NCBI GenBank assembly: GCA_964017045.1
Contig: OZ024810.1
Coordinates: 5,576,562-5,640,561 of the forward strand
DNA from: Omphiscola glabra
Taxonomy: Eukaryota; Mollusca; Gastropoda; Lymnaeidae
Direction: 5' to 3'
Length of the DNA stretch: 64,000 nucleotides
Both the position numbers and the translations under genes were made by a program. The notes under the pieces are model-generated. The model did not search any database. It had not been told where the DNA came from and saw only the letters and a list, made by a program, of their open reading frames with translations. This document shows positions 37,356 to 48,949 of this stretch, in pieces. Position 1 is the first letter of the stretch. Every line of letters begins with the position of its first letter.

Positions 37356-38306
37356 CATGTGTATGGAGCATATGTGTATGGATCCTATGTGTAATGATCA
37401 AATGTCTATGGAGCATGTCTGTATGGTGCATTTGTGTATGATGCATTTGTGTATGGAGTATATGTGTACTGAGCTAATGTGTATGGAGCATACGTGAATG
37501 GGAAATATGTGTATGGAGCATATGTGTTATGCGCATATGTGTATGGAGCATATGTGTATTGAGCATATGTGTATGGAGCATATGTGCATGGAGCATATGT
37601 GTATAGAGCATATGTGTATAGAGCATATGTATATAGAGCATATGTGTATAGAGCATATGTGTAATGAGCATATGTGTATAGAGCATATGTATATAGAGCA
37701 TATGTGTATAGAGCATATGTGTAATGAGCATGTGCCTATGGAGTATATGTCTATGGAGCATATGTCTATGGAGCATATGTCTATGGAGCATGTGTCTATG
37801 GAGCATATGTCTATGAAGCATATGTCTATGGAGCATATGTCTATGGAGCATATGTCTATGGAGCATATGTCTATGGAGCATGTGTCTATGGAGCATATGT
37901 CTATGGAGCATATGTCTATAGAGCATATGTCTATGGAGCATATGTCTATGGAGCATGTGCCTATGGAGCATATGTATTTGAGCATATGTCTATGGAGCAT
38001 ATGTCTATGGAGCATATGTCTATGGAGCATATGTCTATGGAGCATATGTCTATGGAGCATATGTCTATGGAGATTAATATCTATGGAGCATATGTCTATG
38101 GAGCATATGTCTATGGAGCATATGTCTATGGAGTATGTGTCTATGGAGCATATGTCTATGGAGCATATGTCTATGGAGGATATGTCTATGGAGCATGTGT
38201 CTATGGAGCATGTGTCTATGGAGCATATGTCTATGGAGCATATGTCTATGGAGCATATGTCTATGGAGCATATGTCTATGGAGCATGCGTGTATGGAGCA
38301 TATGTA
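37356..38306. repeat. 15-bp minisatellite, about 63 copies
   Basis: The unit is CATATGTCTATGGAG in the right two-thirds and CATATGTGTATAGAG or GTAATGAG forms on the left (to about 37730), so two variant territories adjoin. A few single-base slips (for example near 37980 and 38070) shift frame. Long frames on both strands (277 and 295 codons) follow from a stop-free 15-bp unit. Confidence 0.97.
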
Positions 38307-38424
38307 CCATTTATATTCCACAGGACTTTGACAAGCGTAAATCGAAACTAAACGAACAAAAAACGTGTCAAGGTGATTTTTAGTCACTTGGGCTATCTCC
38401 ACCCACCGACCCACCTGTCTCCCG

Positions 38425-38808
38425 CCGCGGAATCCTAATCATCCTGTGAAATCCTAATCATCCCGTTGAATCCTAATCATCTTGTGGAATCCTAATCATA
38501 CCGTGGAATCCTAATCATCCCGTGGAATCCTAATCATCCCGTGGAATCCTAATCATCCCGTGGAATCCTAACCATCCCGTGGAATCCTAATCATCCGTTG
38601 GAATCCTAATCATCCGGTGGAGTTCTAATCATCCGGTGGAATCTTAATCATCCGGTGGAATCCTAATTATTCGGTGAAATCCTAATCATCAAGTGGAAAC
38701 CTAATCATCCGGTAGAATCCAAATCATCCCGTGGAATCCTAATCATCTGGTGGAATCCTAATCATCCGGTGGAATCCCAATCATCTGGTGGAATCCTAAT
38801 CATCCGGG
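38425..38808. repeat. 20-bp minisatellite, about 19 copies
   Basis: Unit GTGGAATCCTAATCATCCCG, with CCGG and CTGG forms on the right. Confidence 0.95.
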
Positions 38809-39410
38809 TTTTTTCTTGTATAAAATGGAAGTGAAGATGAGAATGACCATTCTGTTTCATTACTGCCAGCTTCTGGCATGTTCTTCTCTCTTGTATTACC
38901 AACAATGCATCTCCTGCTTGCTATCTGATTCTAAACTGGTATAAATTCCTTTACAAGCCTTTCAGTCCCAATTTTGCAGACTGGTTCAATAATAGCCGAT
39001 GTATTCTTTATTACAACAACTGGGGACGAAAATACTTTGTCAAATGACACCTACATTGCAGACGCTTGAAGACTTCCTTTTGCGTAGAATTACTTCCCTT
39101 TCAGTTCACAGCCTCACTTGGAAGCAGTAGGCGGAGATGACAATTTTATGTTAAAAAACAAACATAGTAATGTAACCGAGGGCAATATTAGGGTTGAACA
39201 CAAAATTTCGTCCACTCCAATGAATGCACTTTCTCCACGCGAGTACGCCCACACAGCACTCACCACGCTAACAGCTCTGTCTTCTTACCGGTCTTCTTAG
39301 TTTTTGGATGATCAGCGACGCCATTTTTTTCCAATAAATTGCTGAGTTTTTGTGGGAACAGACAGATAAAACAATGTAAACGGTTACATCTACAAAGTTT
39401 GCAACACATA
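38809..39410. other. Single-copy spacer
   Basis: No supported feature; a 60-codon plus-strand frame (39118-39300) is unassigned. Confidence 0.5.
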
Positions 39411-40820
39411 TTGTTGGGTTGTTGGTGTGTTGGGTTGTTGGTGTGTTGGGTTGTTGGGTTGTCGGTGTGTTGGGTTGTTTGTTGGGTTGATGGAGTGTTG
39501 GGTTATTGGGTTGTTTGTTGGGTTGTTGGTGTGTTGGGTTGTTAGGTTGCAGGTGTGTTGGGTTGTTGGGATGTTGGGTTGTTGGTGTGTGGGTTGTTGG
39601 TGTGTTGGCTTGTTAGGTTGCCGGTGTGTTGGGTTGTTGGGTTGTTGGGATGTTGGGTTGTTGGTGTGTTGGGTTGTTGGTGTGTTGGCTTGTTAGGTTG
39701 CCGGTGTGTTGGGTTGATGGGTTGTTGGTGTGTTGGGTTGTTGTTGTGTTGGCTTGTTAGGTTGCCGGTGTGTTGGGTTGTTGGGTTGTTAGTGTGTTGG
39801 GTTGTTGGTGTGTTGGCTTGTTAGGTTGCCGGTGTGTTGGGTTGTTGGGTTGTTGGGATGTTGGTGTGTTGGGTTGTTGGTGTGTTGGGTTGTTATGTTG
39901 TCGGTTTGTTGGGTTGTTGGTGTGTTGGGTTGTTTGTTGGGTTAATGGTGTGTTGGGTTATTGGGTTGTTTGTTGGGTAGATGGTGTGTTGGGTTATTGG
40001 GTTGTTTGTTGGATTATTGGTGTGTTGGGTTGTTGGGTTGTTTGTTGGGTTGATGGGTTATTGCGTTGATGGAGTGTTGGGTTATTGGGTTGTTTGTTGG
40101 GTTGTTTGTTGGGTTGTTGGTGTGTTGGGTTGTTTGTTGGGTTGATGGGTTGTTAGTGTGTTGGGTTATTGGGTTGTTTGTTGGGTTGTTGGGTTTTTGT
40201 TTGGTTGTTGGGATGTTTGTTGGGTTGTTTATTGGGTTGTTGGGTTGTTTGTTGGGTTGTTGGGTTGTTTGTTGGTTTGTTTGTTGGGTTGATGGGTTGT
40301 TGGGTTGATGGTGTGTTGGGTTATTGGGTTGTTCGTTGGGTTATTGGTTTGTTGGTGTGTTGGGTTGTTGGTGTGTTGGGTTGTTCGTGTGTTGGGTTGT
40401 TGGTGTGTTGGGTTGTTGGGTTGTCGGTGTGTTCGGTTATTGGTGTGTTTGGTTGTCGGTGTGTTGGGTTGTCGGTGTGTTGGGTTGTTGGTGTGTTGGG
40501 TTATTGGGTTGTTGGTGTGTTGGGTTGTTGGGTCTTTGGTGTGTTGGGTTGATGGGTTGTTGGTGTGTTGGGTTGATGGGTTGTTGGTGTGTTGGGTTAT
40601 TGGGTTGTTGGTGTGTTGGTTCTTTGGTATGTTGGGTTGATGGGTTGTTGGTGTGTTGGGTTGATGGGTTGTTGGTGTGTTGGGTTATTGGGTTGTTGGT
40701 GTGTTGGGTTGTCGGTGTTTGGGTTGTTGGTGTGTTGGGTTGTCGGTGTGTTGGGTGGTTGGTGTGTTGGGTTGTTGGTGTGTTGGGTTGATGGGTGTTG
40801 GTGTATGGGTTATTGGGTTT
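39411..40820. repeat. G/T-only repeat of 8/16-bp period, about 1.4 kb
   Basis: The plus strand is nearly all G and T, built from GTTGGGTT, GTTGGTGT and GTTTGTTG blocks with rare A and C. Blocks of similar order recur, such as TTGGCTTGTTAGGTTGCCGG at about 39605, 39688, 39750 and 39813. It resembles degenerate telomere-like or switch-like DNA but contains no TTAGGG run. Overlapping frames rich in CWVVGVLG derive from it. Confidence 0.95.
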
Positions 40821-40825
40821 CAATG

Positions 40826-41267
40826 AGAGTGTAACTTGGTACTAATCAACAGCCTAGGATAATTTGAACAGAAATTAATTATGTTGCCTTATCTCTTAAT
40901 TGATTCTTGAAATAGCACTGAGCCATGATTGGATGTGGATGGAGATAATGCTTTAGTCAGTGGATACAAGTATGACGTCACTGGAGCTACACGGCTGGAG
41001 ATATTTTGAAACAAAAAGAAAATTCGTTGCTATTTAAATGAATGATTTATACGAATCAACCATTTATTCCGTTGTTACTTTATAAATCGTGTTTATGGTC
41101 TGTAAATTATTATATAGATCTTTTGATTTAAATACTTTGACATAGTTGTCTACCTTGTTTAGTTTTGGAGACTCCATTATAAAAAGATTGGTAAATCCTA
41201 TGCCCCGTTGGTAACCACTTGAAGACTTGTACCCACTAAATGTCAATTGTGGGGACCAGTCATCCGG
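40826..41267. other. Single-copy spacer
   Basis: AT-rich; no supported feature. Confidence 0.55.
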
Positions 41268-41433
41268 TGCAGTATTGTGTAGACATGGACATTTGTATAT
41301 AGCACTGTGTAGAAGACATGGACATTTCTTGATGGCATTGTTTAGACATGGAAATTTCTTGATAGCATTGTGTAAACATGGACATTTGTTTGTTGTATTG
41401 TGTGAACAAAGCCATTTTTGGAAGTATTGTTAA
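41268..41433. repeat. 30-33-bp degenerate array, about 5 copies
   Basis: Copies share GTGTAGACATGGACATTT and a GCATTG-like end, with indels. Confidence 0.8.
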
Positions 41434-41590
41434 AAAACTGAATTATGAAGAAACTGTACATCTTGGCAGGCACATTTCAGAGGAAGGCATTTTCACCCAG
41501 CATGGTGCCTTGGTAGCCTAGGCGTCCTCACAATATGACAGTTTTTCAGACTGGTATTTAAATTTTAAATTTTATTTGTTAGGACATCAA

Positions 41591-41782
41591 GTGGCCCTTG
41601 TGCATATCAGTAGCTCCCCTAAGCGGCCCATGTTCATATCAGTAACTCCCCTAAGCGGCCCTTGTTCATATCAGTAACTCCACAAAGCGGCCCTTGTTCA
41701 TATCAGTAGCTCCCCTAAGCGGCCTTTGTTTAAATCAGTAACCTCCCTAAGCGGCCCTTGTTCATATCAGTAACTCACTTAG
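41591..41782. repeat. 33-bp minisatellite, about 6 copies
   Basis: Units contain AGCGGCCCTTGTTCATATCA and GTAACTCCCCTAA. Confidence 0.92.
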
Positions 41783-42046
41783 TGAACAATGTTTGAAAAA
41801 TCTCTAGCCCCATAATTCAAATTTTTCAATTAAATTATGGGTGACTTTAAATATGATTAAATACATTAAAATATATTTTAACAAATTCAGTTGTTGTTTT
41901 TTTTAACCATTAGAGTGACTTGGTAAAAACTGCAATCAACAAGGTAGCCAAGAATCGTAACAGTTTGAGAACCAATACCTCTGCCTAATATAAAGAGGGT
42001 TTGACATGAATAATTAATCTACACCCCTAGACGGAGCACGTGAGAC

Positions 42047-42228
42047 CAGAGGCGTTGCTAGAGTGTTTGGCGCCCGGGGACAAGACTCATTTTAAATAGC
42101 ATCCCTTTTATTAAACTCTCAAACCCGTTATTTTCATCAGTAAAATAATATCAAAGCCACTAACTAGTCTGGCACCTAGGGACATCTGTCCCCCCCCCTT
42201 TTTTTTGCCCCCCTTAGCTACGCCTCTG
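42047..42228. mobile_element. hAT-like MITE, 182 bp
   Basis: The left end CAGAGGCGTTGCTAG and the reverse complement of the right end CAGAGGCGTAGCTAA match at 13 of 15 positions. Flanks CGTGAGAC (42039-42046) and CGTGAGGC (42229-42236) are an 8-bp target duplication with one change. Ends starting CAG and 8-bp duplications are hallmarks of hAT transposons. The interior is non-coding and includes a C-run, so it would depend on a transposase elsewhere. Confidence 0.85.
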
Positions 42229-42861
42229 CGTGAGGCTATACTGTGAACCCTAAATTATGACAGGTAACCGCCAAGTAAATGTCCCTGGTCTGGAGCGCAC
42301 ACACACACACACACCACTGTATGACTGGATGATAGCGGTACCATCACGTGCACAAGTCGCACGGCATCGAAATTACCAACATCACTTCCCCCATACATGC
42401 TAGCGGGATCCCCTGGGGGAGGAGCGTATGGCGGTATCGGAGCACACTTAAGCTCAACACATTTCCTTTTGTGGGTAATCGTATCAGCCATCGAATACAA
42501 TGGCATTATAATAGGATCGCTATCGATGCTTTTAATCTAATCGGCATTTCCAATAAATTTGTGTTTTCAATGCAAGCGATCGGTGTATGGTTCCCGCCGA
42601 CGTCCCCATCACCAGCACAACTGTTGCATGAGCAGTTTCATTGTGTTGGCTGATGGACTTTGGCAGAACAGATAATTGATGCCATCAGAAAATACTTATC
42701 GGGTTCCGGGAGGTAATGCATATTTCTGAGGTCAATAAGTGAGGAAGGAGTTCCCAATAAGTTAATTTCATTGTTAAAGTGGAATATTGTGTGATAAGCC
42801 AGCAGGATCAAAACAAAAAAAACAAAAAAAACATCATATTATATTGGAAATGAATATTAGG
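42229..42861. other. Spacer beside the MITE
   Basis: A short (CA)n lies at 42298-42314. A minus-strand frame through 42255-42506 includes some protein-like residues but no family match. Confidence 0.5.
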
Positions 42862-43133
42862 ACTTAAACAGAGTGTGAATAAATTTATATGAAAGTGATG
42901 TGTGAACGAATTGATCTGAACAAGATGTGTGAATGAGCCGATATAAAAGTAATGTGTGAATGAGTTGATTTGAAAGTGATGTGTGAAAAAGTCGATTTGA
43001 ATGTGATGTTTAATATGAGTTGATCTGAAAGTAAAGTGTGAATGAGTTGATATAAAAATGATGTGCGAATGAGTTGAGATGAATATGATGTGTGAATGAG
43101 TTAAATTGAAAGTGATATGTGAATGAGTTGATG
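42862..43133. repeat. 27-29-bp degenerate array, about 9 copies
   Basis: Copies share GTGTGAATGAGTTGAT followed by a variable TTGAAAGTGAT. Divergence is higher than in most arrays here. Confidence 0.85.
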
Positions 43134-43337
43134 AATATTTTGGTTGGATATTTGGAAATGAGGATAATCATGATGGCCGATGAACGGGATTAAAATGGCG
43201 GCTTACATAGGACATTGAACAACGTCCACGCTCAAATTTAGTTTTAGCAAATATAATTTGTTTAACAAGTTAAAACAACAATTTCTATTTTTAAAAATAT
43301 ATAAAAAAATGCTCTGAAAAAATAAAGTAATATATAT

Positions 43338-43668
43338 CCCTCATTTCAAGTTTAACCCTTTCATTTTACTTTAACTCTTTCATTTCAAGTTTAACCCTTT
43401 CATTCCAAGCTTAACCCTTTCATTTCAAGTTTAGCCCTTTCATTTCAAGTTTAACCCTTTCCTTTCACGTTTACCCTTTCATTTCAAGTTTAACCCTTTC
43501 CTTTTACGTTTACCCTTTCATTTCAAGTTTAACCCTTTCATTTCAAGTTTAACCCTTTCATTTCAAGTTTAACCCTTTCATTTCAAGTTTAACCCTTTCA
43601 TTTCAAGTTTAACCCTTTCATTTCAAGTTTAACCCTTTCATTTCAAGTTTAGCCCGTTCATTTCAAGT
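43338..43668. repeat. 20-bp minisatellite, about 16 copies
   Basis: Unit AACCCTTTCATTTCAAGTTT. A central stretch carries shortened TTTACCCTTTC copies; the right half is uniform. Confidence 0.95.
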
Positions 43669-43807
43669 TAACCATATAGTCGAGACATGTGAAATAAAAA
43701 ATATAAATCAAACGTTTATTTTTTTCTTTTCAATTTTTATGATTATTTTTTTAAAGGGCTCGCGAGCCTTACTTTGCATACCTATGTATTAGGAAAACGA
43801 GTTGGAA

Positions 43808-44159
43808 CTTGATAGAGGGTTTCATAGCACTCTGTCACTAACTAGCGAGTTATACGATTGAGAGATTTATTTCCCTCTGTCACTAACCAACGAGTTATAC
43901 GATAGAGAGATTCATATCATCCTGTCACTAACCAGCGAGTTATACGATAGAGAGATTCATATCACCCTGTCACTAACCAGCGAGTTATACGATAGAGAGA
44001 TTCATATCACCCTGTCACTAACCAGCGAGTTATACGATAGAGAGATTCATATCACCCTGTCACTAACCAGCGAGTTATACGATAGAGAGATTCATATCAC
44101 CCTGTCACTAACCAACGAGTTATACGATAGAGAGATTCATATAACCCTGTCACTAAACA
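43808..44159. repeat. 45-bp minisatellite, left part, about 8 copies
   Basis: Units contain GAGTTATACGATAGAGAGAT and TCATATCACCCTGTCACTAA. The array is cut at 44159 by a transposon-like fragment and resumes at 44309. Confidence 0.94.
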
Positions 44160-44308
44160 CTAAACTTTCAGAAAAAAAGTAGAGCTTATGAGATGATCCA
44201 TTTCAAGGTTATGCTGCAAACCAGGTACTCTTAAGGCGGCCAGGTGAGCCAGATAACGACTACTGGCGGGCAGGATCTGACCCGCGGGCCGTAGTTTCAG
44301 GACGCCTG
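44160..44308. mobile_element. hAT-like fragment interrupting the 45-bp array
   Basis: The right end reads, on the minus strand, CAGGCGTCCTGAAACTACGG and continues CCCGCGGG, closely like the end of the 50064-50415 element (CA-GGGTGGGCAAACTACGGCCCGCGGG). No matching left end or duplication was found, so the left side is lost or diverged. Confidence 0.55.
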
Positions 44309-44353
44309 GGTTATACGATAGAGCAATTCATATCACCCTGTCACTAACAACGA
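44309..44353. repeat. 45-bp array, right remnant
   Basis: A single copy (GTTATACGATAGAG... CACTAACAACGAG) of the same unit follows the insertion. Confidence 0.85.
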
Positions 44354-44390
44354 GTACCTGGAAGACATCAACGTGAACAGCATGTTTTTA

Positions 44391-44796
44391 GATAAATAAA
44401 TAGAGATATGAGGTAGCATATAAATAGAGATTTGATGTACCAAATAACTTGTGTTTGGAGGTGCCAATAACTAGAGATTGGAGGTACAAAATAAATAGAG
44501 ATTGGATATTCCAAATAAATAAAGATATGAGGATCTCAAAGAAATAGAGATTGAAGATACTAAATAGCCAGAGATTGAAGGTACCGAAAAACTAGAGATT
44601 GGATATACAGAATAACTAGAGCTTGGAGTCACCGAAAAACTATTTGATGTACCGTATAACCTGAAATTGGAGTTGTCGAATAACTAGAGATTAGAGCCAC
44701 CAAACGACTAGATATTGATGGTACAAAATAGTTATAGAGATTGGAGATACAGAATAATTAGAGATTGAAGCCACCAAATAACTAGAGATTCGAGTT
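44391..44796. repeat. Degenerate 24-26-bp array, about 16 copies
   Basis: Loosely conserved units AACTAGAGATTGGAGGTACC then AAAT. Frequent substitutions and indels suggest an old array. Confidence 0.85.
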
Positions 44797-44832
44797 ATAA
44801 AAACATATTCATTAAATTTAAGCAGCCATTGT

Positions 44833-44935
44833 GGCGTCAGATCATGTTGTTTCAGATCCCGTTGCGTCAGATCCCAAGTTGTCAGATCCCAAGTTGTCAG
44901 ATCCCAAGTTGTCAGATCCCATGGTGTCAGTTCCT
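44833..44935. repeat. 15-bp array, about 7 copies
   Basis: Unit GTTGTCAGATCCCAA, the central four copies identical and the outer ones diverged. Confidence 0.88.
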
Positions 44936-44964
44936 GAAGGCAGCTTATTAAAAACTTGGTTTTG

Positions 44965-45243
44965 GCTGTTCGCACTCCTGTTTTTGACTGGTTGGCACTC
45001 CTGTTTCTCACTGGTTCGCAATCCTGTCTTTCACTGGTTCACCCTCCTGTTTTTCACTGGTTCGCACTCCTGTCTTTCACTGGTTCGCCCTCCTGTTTTT
45101 CACTGGTTCGCACTCTTGTCTTTCACTGGTTCGCCCTCCTGTTTTTCACTGGTCCGCACTCCTGTCTTTCACTTGTTCGCCCTCCTGTTTTTCACTGGTT
45201 CGCTCTCCTGTCTTTCACTGGTTCGCACTCATGTTTTTCACTA
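44965..45243. repeat. 23-bp minisatellite, about 12 copies in 46-bp pairs
   Basis: Units CTCCTGTTTTTCACTGGTTC plus three bases. CACTCCTGTCTTTC and CCCTCCTGTTTTTC forms alternate, so the real period is mostly 46 bp. Confidence 0.92.
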
Positions 45244-45700
45244 TGTGACACAAAAAAGGTTTAAAGTAACACTGCATCCATTAAACCACGTGATCACTGC
45301 CTCCCACTCAGAACATCGATCCCCAGCCAATCAGCATTCAGCGTCATTCCCCTGTTTTTCTGCTATGTACAAAAAAAAATCAAAATGTTTAGGCATTTGA
45401 ATGTTTTTTGGCAGGGCAATTTACGGCCATGTATAATCGAGGATTAAGAACTCAGACCGCATTTATTCCACTTTTTTTCAAGTTAAATAATTTCAACAGG
45501 CTGCCAAATGCGTACATGATCAACTACTCTGAATCTTTCGTGTACGCCGGAGGGTGTGGGTTGGATTTACGGGAATGCCGTGAAGGCGCTTACTCCTCAG
45601 TCCTAAGGACTTCAATACATAAATAAAAAAATAATATATTCGGGTTTTCTTTATGGAATGTGTTCGATATTATTAATGTCCATTTTATTTAAATTACTGA
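45244..45700. other. Single-copy spacer
   Basis: A plus-strand frame at 45408-45626 has balanced composition but no recognisable motif. Nothing else seen. Confidence 0.5.
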
Positions 45701-45940
45701 CACACCTGTATCTGATGGCCAAGACACGTGCATCTGATTGCCAAGACACGTACATCTGATGGCCAAGATACGTGCATCTGATCGCCAAGACACGTGTATC
45801 TGATGGCCAAGACACGTGTATCTGATGGCCAAGACACGTGTATCTGATGGCCAAAACACGTGTATCTGATGGCCAAGACACGTGTATCTATATGGCCAAG
45901 ACACGTGTATCTGATGGCCAAAACACGTGTATCTGATGGC
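45701..45940. repeat. 22-bp minisatellite, 11 copies, E-box in most units
   Basis: Units read GTGTATCTGATGGCCAAGAC plus AC, so the joint makes CACGTG, a canonical E-box, in most copies. One copy has a two-base insertion near 45890. Confidence 0.94.
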
Positions 45941-46195
45941 TTGACAACATACTTGACTTTACTCTGCTTGTCTACTATTAACTCGACATAAAATTGAAAT
46001 ATTGCTATTAATAATATTTAAATATATATTTCTCGCCTGACTTTTCCATATAATTTAAAATTATTTTAACGTTTAAAATTTGATCTTAAAGAATTGAAAA
46101 GACATCAATGTTCACATGAGTCAAATATTTGATCTTGGTTAGGATGTGCTGCTTTTGTTTCAGTATGTTGTGTGCGATAAATGTTATATCTAATA

Positions 46196-46846
46196 TCTGA
46201 GAACATATGACCTACACTCACTGAGAACATATGGCCTACACTCACTGAGAACATATGTCCCGCCACTCACTGAGAACATATGGCCTACACTCACTGACAA
46301 CATATGGCATACACTCACTGAGAACATATGGCCTACACTCACTGACAACATATGGCCTACACTCACTAAGAACATATGTCCCGCCACTCACTGAGAACAT
46401 ATGCACCACACTCTCTAAGAACATATGTCCCACACTCACTGAGAACATATGTCCCACATTCACTGAGAACATATATCCCACACTCACTGAGAACATATGT
46501 CCCACACTCACTGAAAACATATGTCCCACATTCACTGAGAACATATGCCCCACATTCACTGAAAACAAATGTCACACATTCACTGAAAACATATGTCCCA
46601 CATTCACTGAGAACATATGTCCCACATTCACTGAGAACATATGTCCCACATTCACTGAGAACATATGTCCCACATTCACTGAGAACATATGTCCCACATT
46701 CCCTGAGAACATATGTCCCACATTCACTGAAAACATATGTCCCACATTCACTGAGAACATATGCCCCACATTCACTGAAAACAAATGTCCCACATTCACT
46801 GAAAACATATGTCCCACCACTCACTGAGAACATGTGTCCCACACTA
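46196..46846. repeat. 24-bp minisatellite, about 27 copies
   Basis: Units are GAACATATGTCCCACATTCA plus CTGA. The left copies carry GGCCTACACTC and the right ones CCCACATTC. A run of variants (ATGCCCC then AACAAATGTC) at 46545 recurs at 46761, 216 bp or 9 units later. Confidence 0.96.
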
Positions 46847-47630
46847 ACCGTATCCTAAGCCAGTGGCCTGTAACCTAAGCCAGGGGCCTGTAACCTTGTG
46901 TCATGACTAGACAGCCCATAATGTCATGAACGATCACGTGACATTAGTAAAGCTACAGTCCCGTTCTTAAGACGACATACTTTTTTCCAGGTCAGGGTGT
47001 TAGCACCAGAGGCTGTTTGGAGGGCGGAGTGGGGGGTGGGGGATCTCCCATGATCTAAAATCTAAGGTTACTTACCCTTACAAAAACTGGCATAACTGCA
47101 CGTGTTTTACACAGGGGCGAAGACTCTAATTTATAGTTAACATGCGTAGGCGTGTCGGTGTGGGGGCCACTACCAGAACATTTTTGCGACTTTAGGACAG
47201 GTGGACATATCATATTTTTGACAAGTCGCTATTGCAACATTAGAACTTATGGATAAATCATATTTATGATCAAAACGCTATTGGCTAATACTGGAGCTAT
47301 ACTGGGTCAACAAGGAAGACAAGAGTAACAAGAGACTAACAATTGAATGCAACTCAACTTAGTTGCAGCAAAAACATTAAGACCCAGAAAAAAGAAAAAA
47401 AAAAATTAACAACACAAGAAAATTGGGTTGGGGGGGGGGAATAATGGTGGGATTGAAAGGGAATTAGCCCAGTTTCACACACACACATATTGTAATAATT
47501 AATTGATTTGATCAGTAACTTTCATTTTAAAAGTATAATCAGTTTTCTCAATGTATACTATTTTGAAGGTGTTTTACAGTAAATTTGGGTTAGTTTAAAA
47601 TGTAATTATTTTTTAAAGAAATAAATCCAG
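46847..47630. other. Single-copy spacer
   Basis: Includes a 20-bp two-copy repeat (CCTGTAACCTAAGCCAG, 46856-46896) and a possible diverged pair of about 50 bp at 47190-47290. No gene recognised. Confidence 0.5.
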
Positions 47631-47710
47631 CAGTACTTCTACTCTCTATCTTCACTGCATACATACATAGCAGTACTTATACTCACTATCTTCACTGCAT
47701 ACATACATTT
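47631..47710. repeat. 40-bp duplication, 2 copies
   Basis: CAGTACTTCTACTC at 47631 and CAGTACTTATACTC at 47671 begin two nearly equal 40-bp units. Confidence 0.9.
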
Positions 47711-48070
47711 TTTCCTATTAAAACTGAGCTTTAAGCTTTTTTTAAAAAACGAATTATCACATCGTTATTTTAATTTTAAGACCTTTGTGAAGATGAGACC
47801 CGTCTGAGTTCTAATCACAACCCCCCCCCCCCCCAAGCACTCCTTGCAGCTGTTCCACTTGGACATTTGTTTCTATTTCTTTTCGATCAACTCAGCCTAG
47901 ATTGCAAGATGGGGATCTTGTTTTGCCCCCACACAAACCCCAGACCACGTTACACCCTCAACATCTTAGTTAAATTGCCCAACGCTCTTGCACCAGACGA
48001 ACAACGTGATATAAGCTGTCTGCCTAGAATCTGGTTCTTTCTGCGGACATGACACAATGTGACGCGTGTA
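47711..48070. other. Spacer with a C14 run
   Basis: A C-run lies at 47821-47834. The plus-strand frame 47867-48052 is unassigned. Confidence 0.5.
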
Positions 48071-48400
48071 TTTTGTTTTACCTTCTCTTACATTTTGTTT
48101 TACATTCTCTAACGTTTAATCTTACCTTCTATAACATTTGTCTTATTTTCTCTTATATTTTGTCTTACCTTCTCTGACATTTTGTCTTACCTTCTAATAA
48201 CATTTTGTCTTATTTTCTCTTACATTTTGTCTTACCTTCTCTGACATTTTGTCTTACCTTCTCTGACATTTTGTCTTATTTCTTCTTACATTTTGTCTTA
48301 CCTTCTCTCACATTTGTCTTACATTTTCTAACCTTTTGTCTTAAATTCTCTTACGTTTTGTCTTACCCTCTCTTACATCTTGTCTTACCTTTTCTTTCAT
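48071..48400. repeat. 22/23-bp minisatellite, about 14 copies
   Basis: Units TTTTGTCTTACCTTCTCTGA plus CAT, with several one-base length variants. Confidence 0.92.
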
Positions 48401-48479
48401 TTCGTATTTCAGTGACTGATCTTTCCAAAGATCTGCTACTTTGATCGCCCTTCAAAACATATTTCAACGGAGGCCCAAG

Positions 48480-48551
48480 GTCTGCTGACGCCTATGGTCT
48501 GCTGACGCCTATGGTCTGCTGACGCCTATGGTCTGCTGACGCCTATGGTCA
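48480..48551. repeat. 17-bp array, about 4 copies
   Basis: Unit GTCTGCTGACGCCTATG. Confidence 0.9.
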
Positions 48552-48949
48552 GCCAGCCACCAGGGCAGTAATTCAAGCCCATAGCCCAAGCCAATTCTGT
48601 CAGATGAAGTTACAGTCAACCGTGTACTGTTACTAGCTGACCCCCCATCACTTGTGGTATCAACAATCTTCTTCCCATGTGAGCCAGTAGGATAGCAGAG
48701 AAAAACAAGGTCAGAGCGGCCCGAGTGTATCAGAAAACACAACTCATCTATGGGGTGGGGGGAGGAGCTATATGAATATAGTGCACCGTATATGTTTTAA
48801 TGTATTCGATTTCACTGTTTTTCAGTGGGTGGACCCCACTTTATATACATGGGGGCGTAAAACGTGTGTGGGGGGGGGGGGGAGGGTGTGGTATTCACCT
48901 CATAGAAAATGAAGCTTTAGTCAAAGACAGAAATTGTTTTAATTATGTG
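48552..48949. other. Spacer with G13 run
   Basis: Balanced-composition DNA with an open minus-strand frame (48509-48742) that partly overlaps the 17-bp array. No family recognised. A G-run lies at 48870-48882. Confidence 0.5.

Noticed and set aside
37474..38414. Several 120-295-codon frames in the 15-bp array
   Set aside because: All are low-complexity products of a 15-bp unit and are open in many frames.
39411..40820. Interstitial telomere repeat
   Set aside because: G/T-rich and with TTGGGT, but no TTAGGG or TTAGG runs.
42255..42506. Minus-strand frame with a PPYAPPPGDP stretch
   Set aside because: Runs into a CA microsatellite, no start or clear splice sites, no family recognised.
48509..48742. 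Minus-strand exon
   Set aside because: Balanced peptide composition but partly built from the 17-bp array, with no recognisable motif or convincing splice sites.
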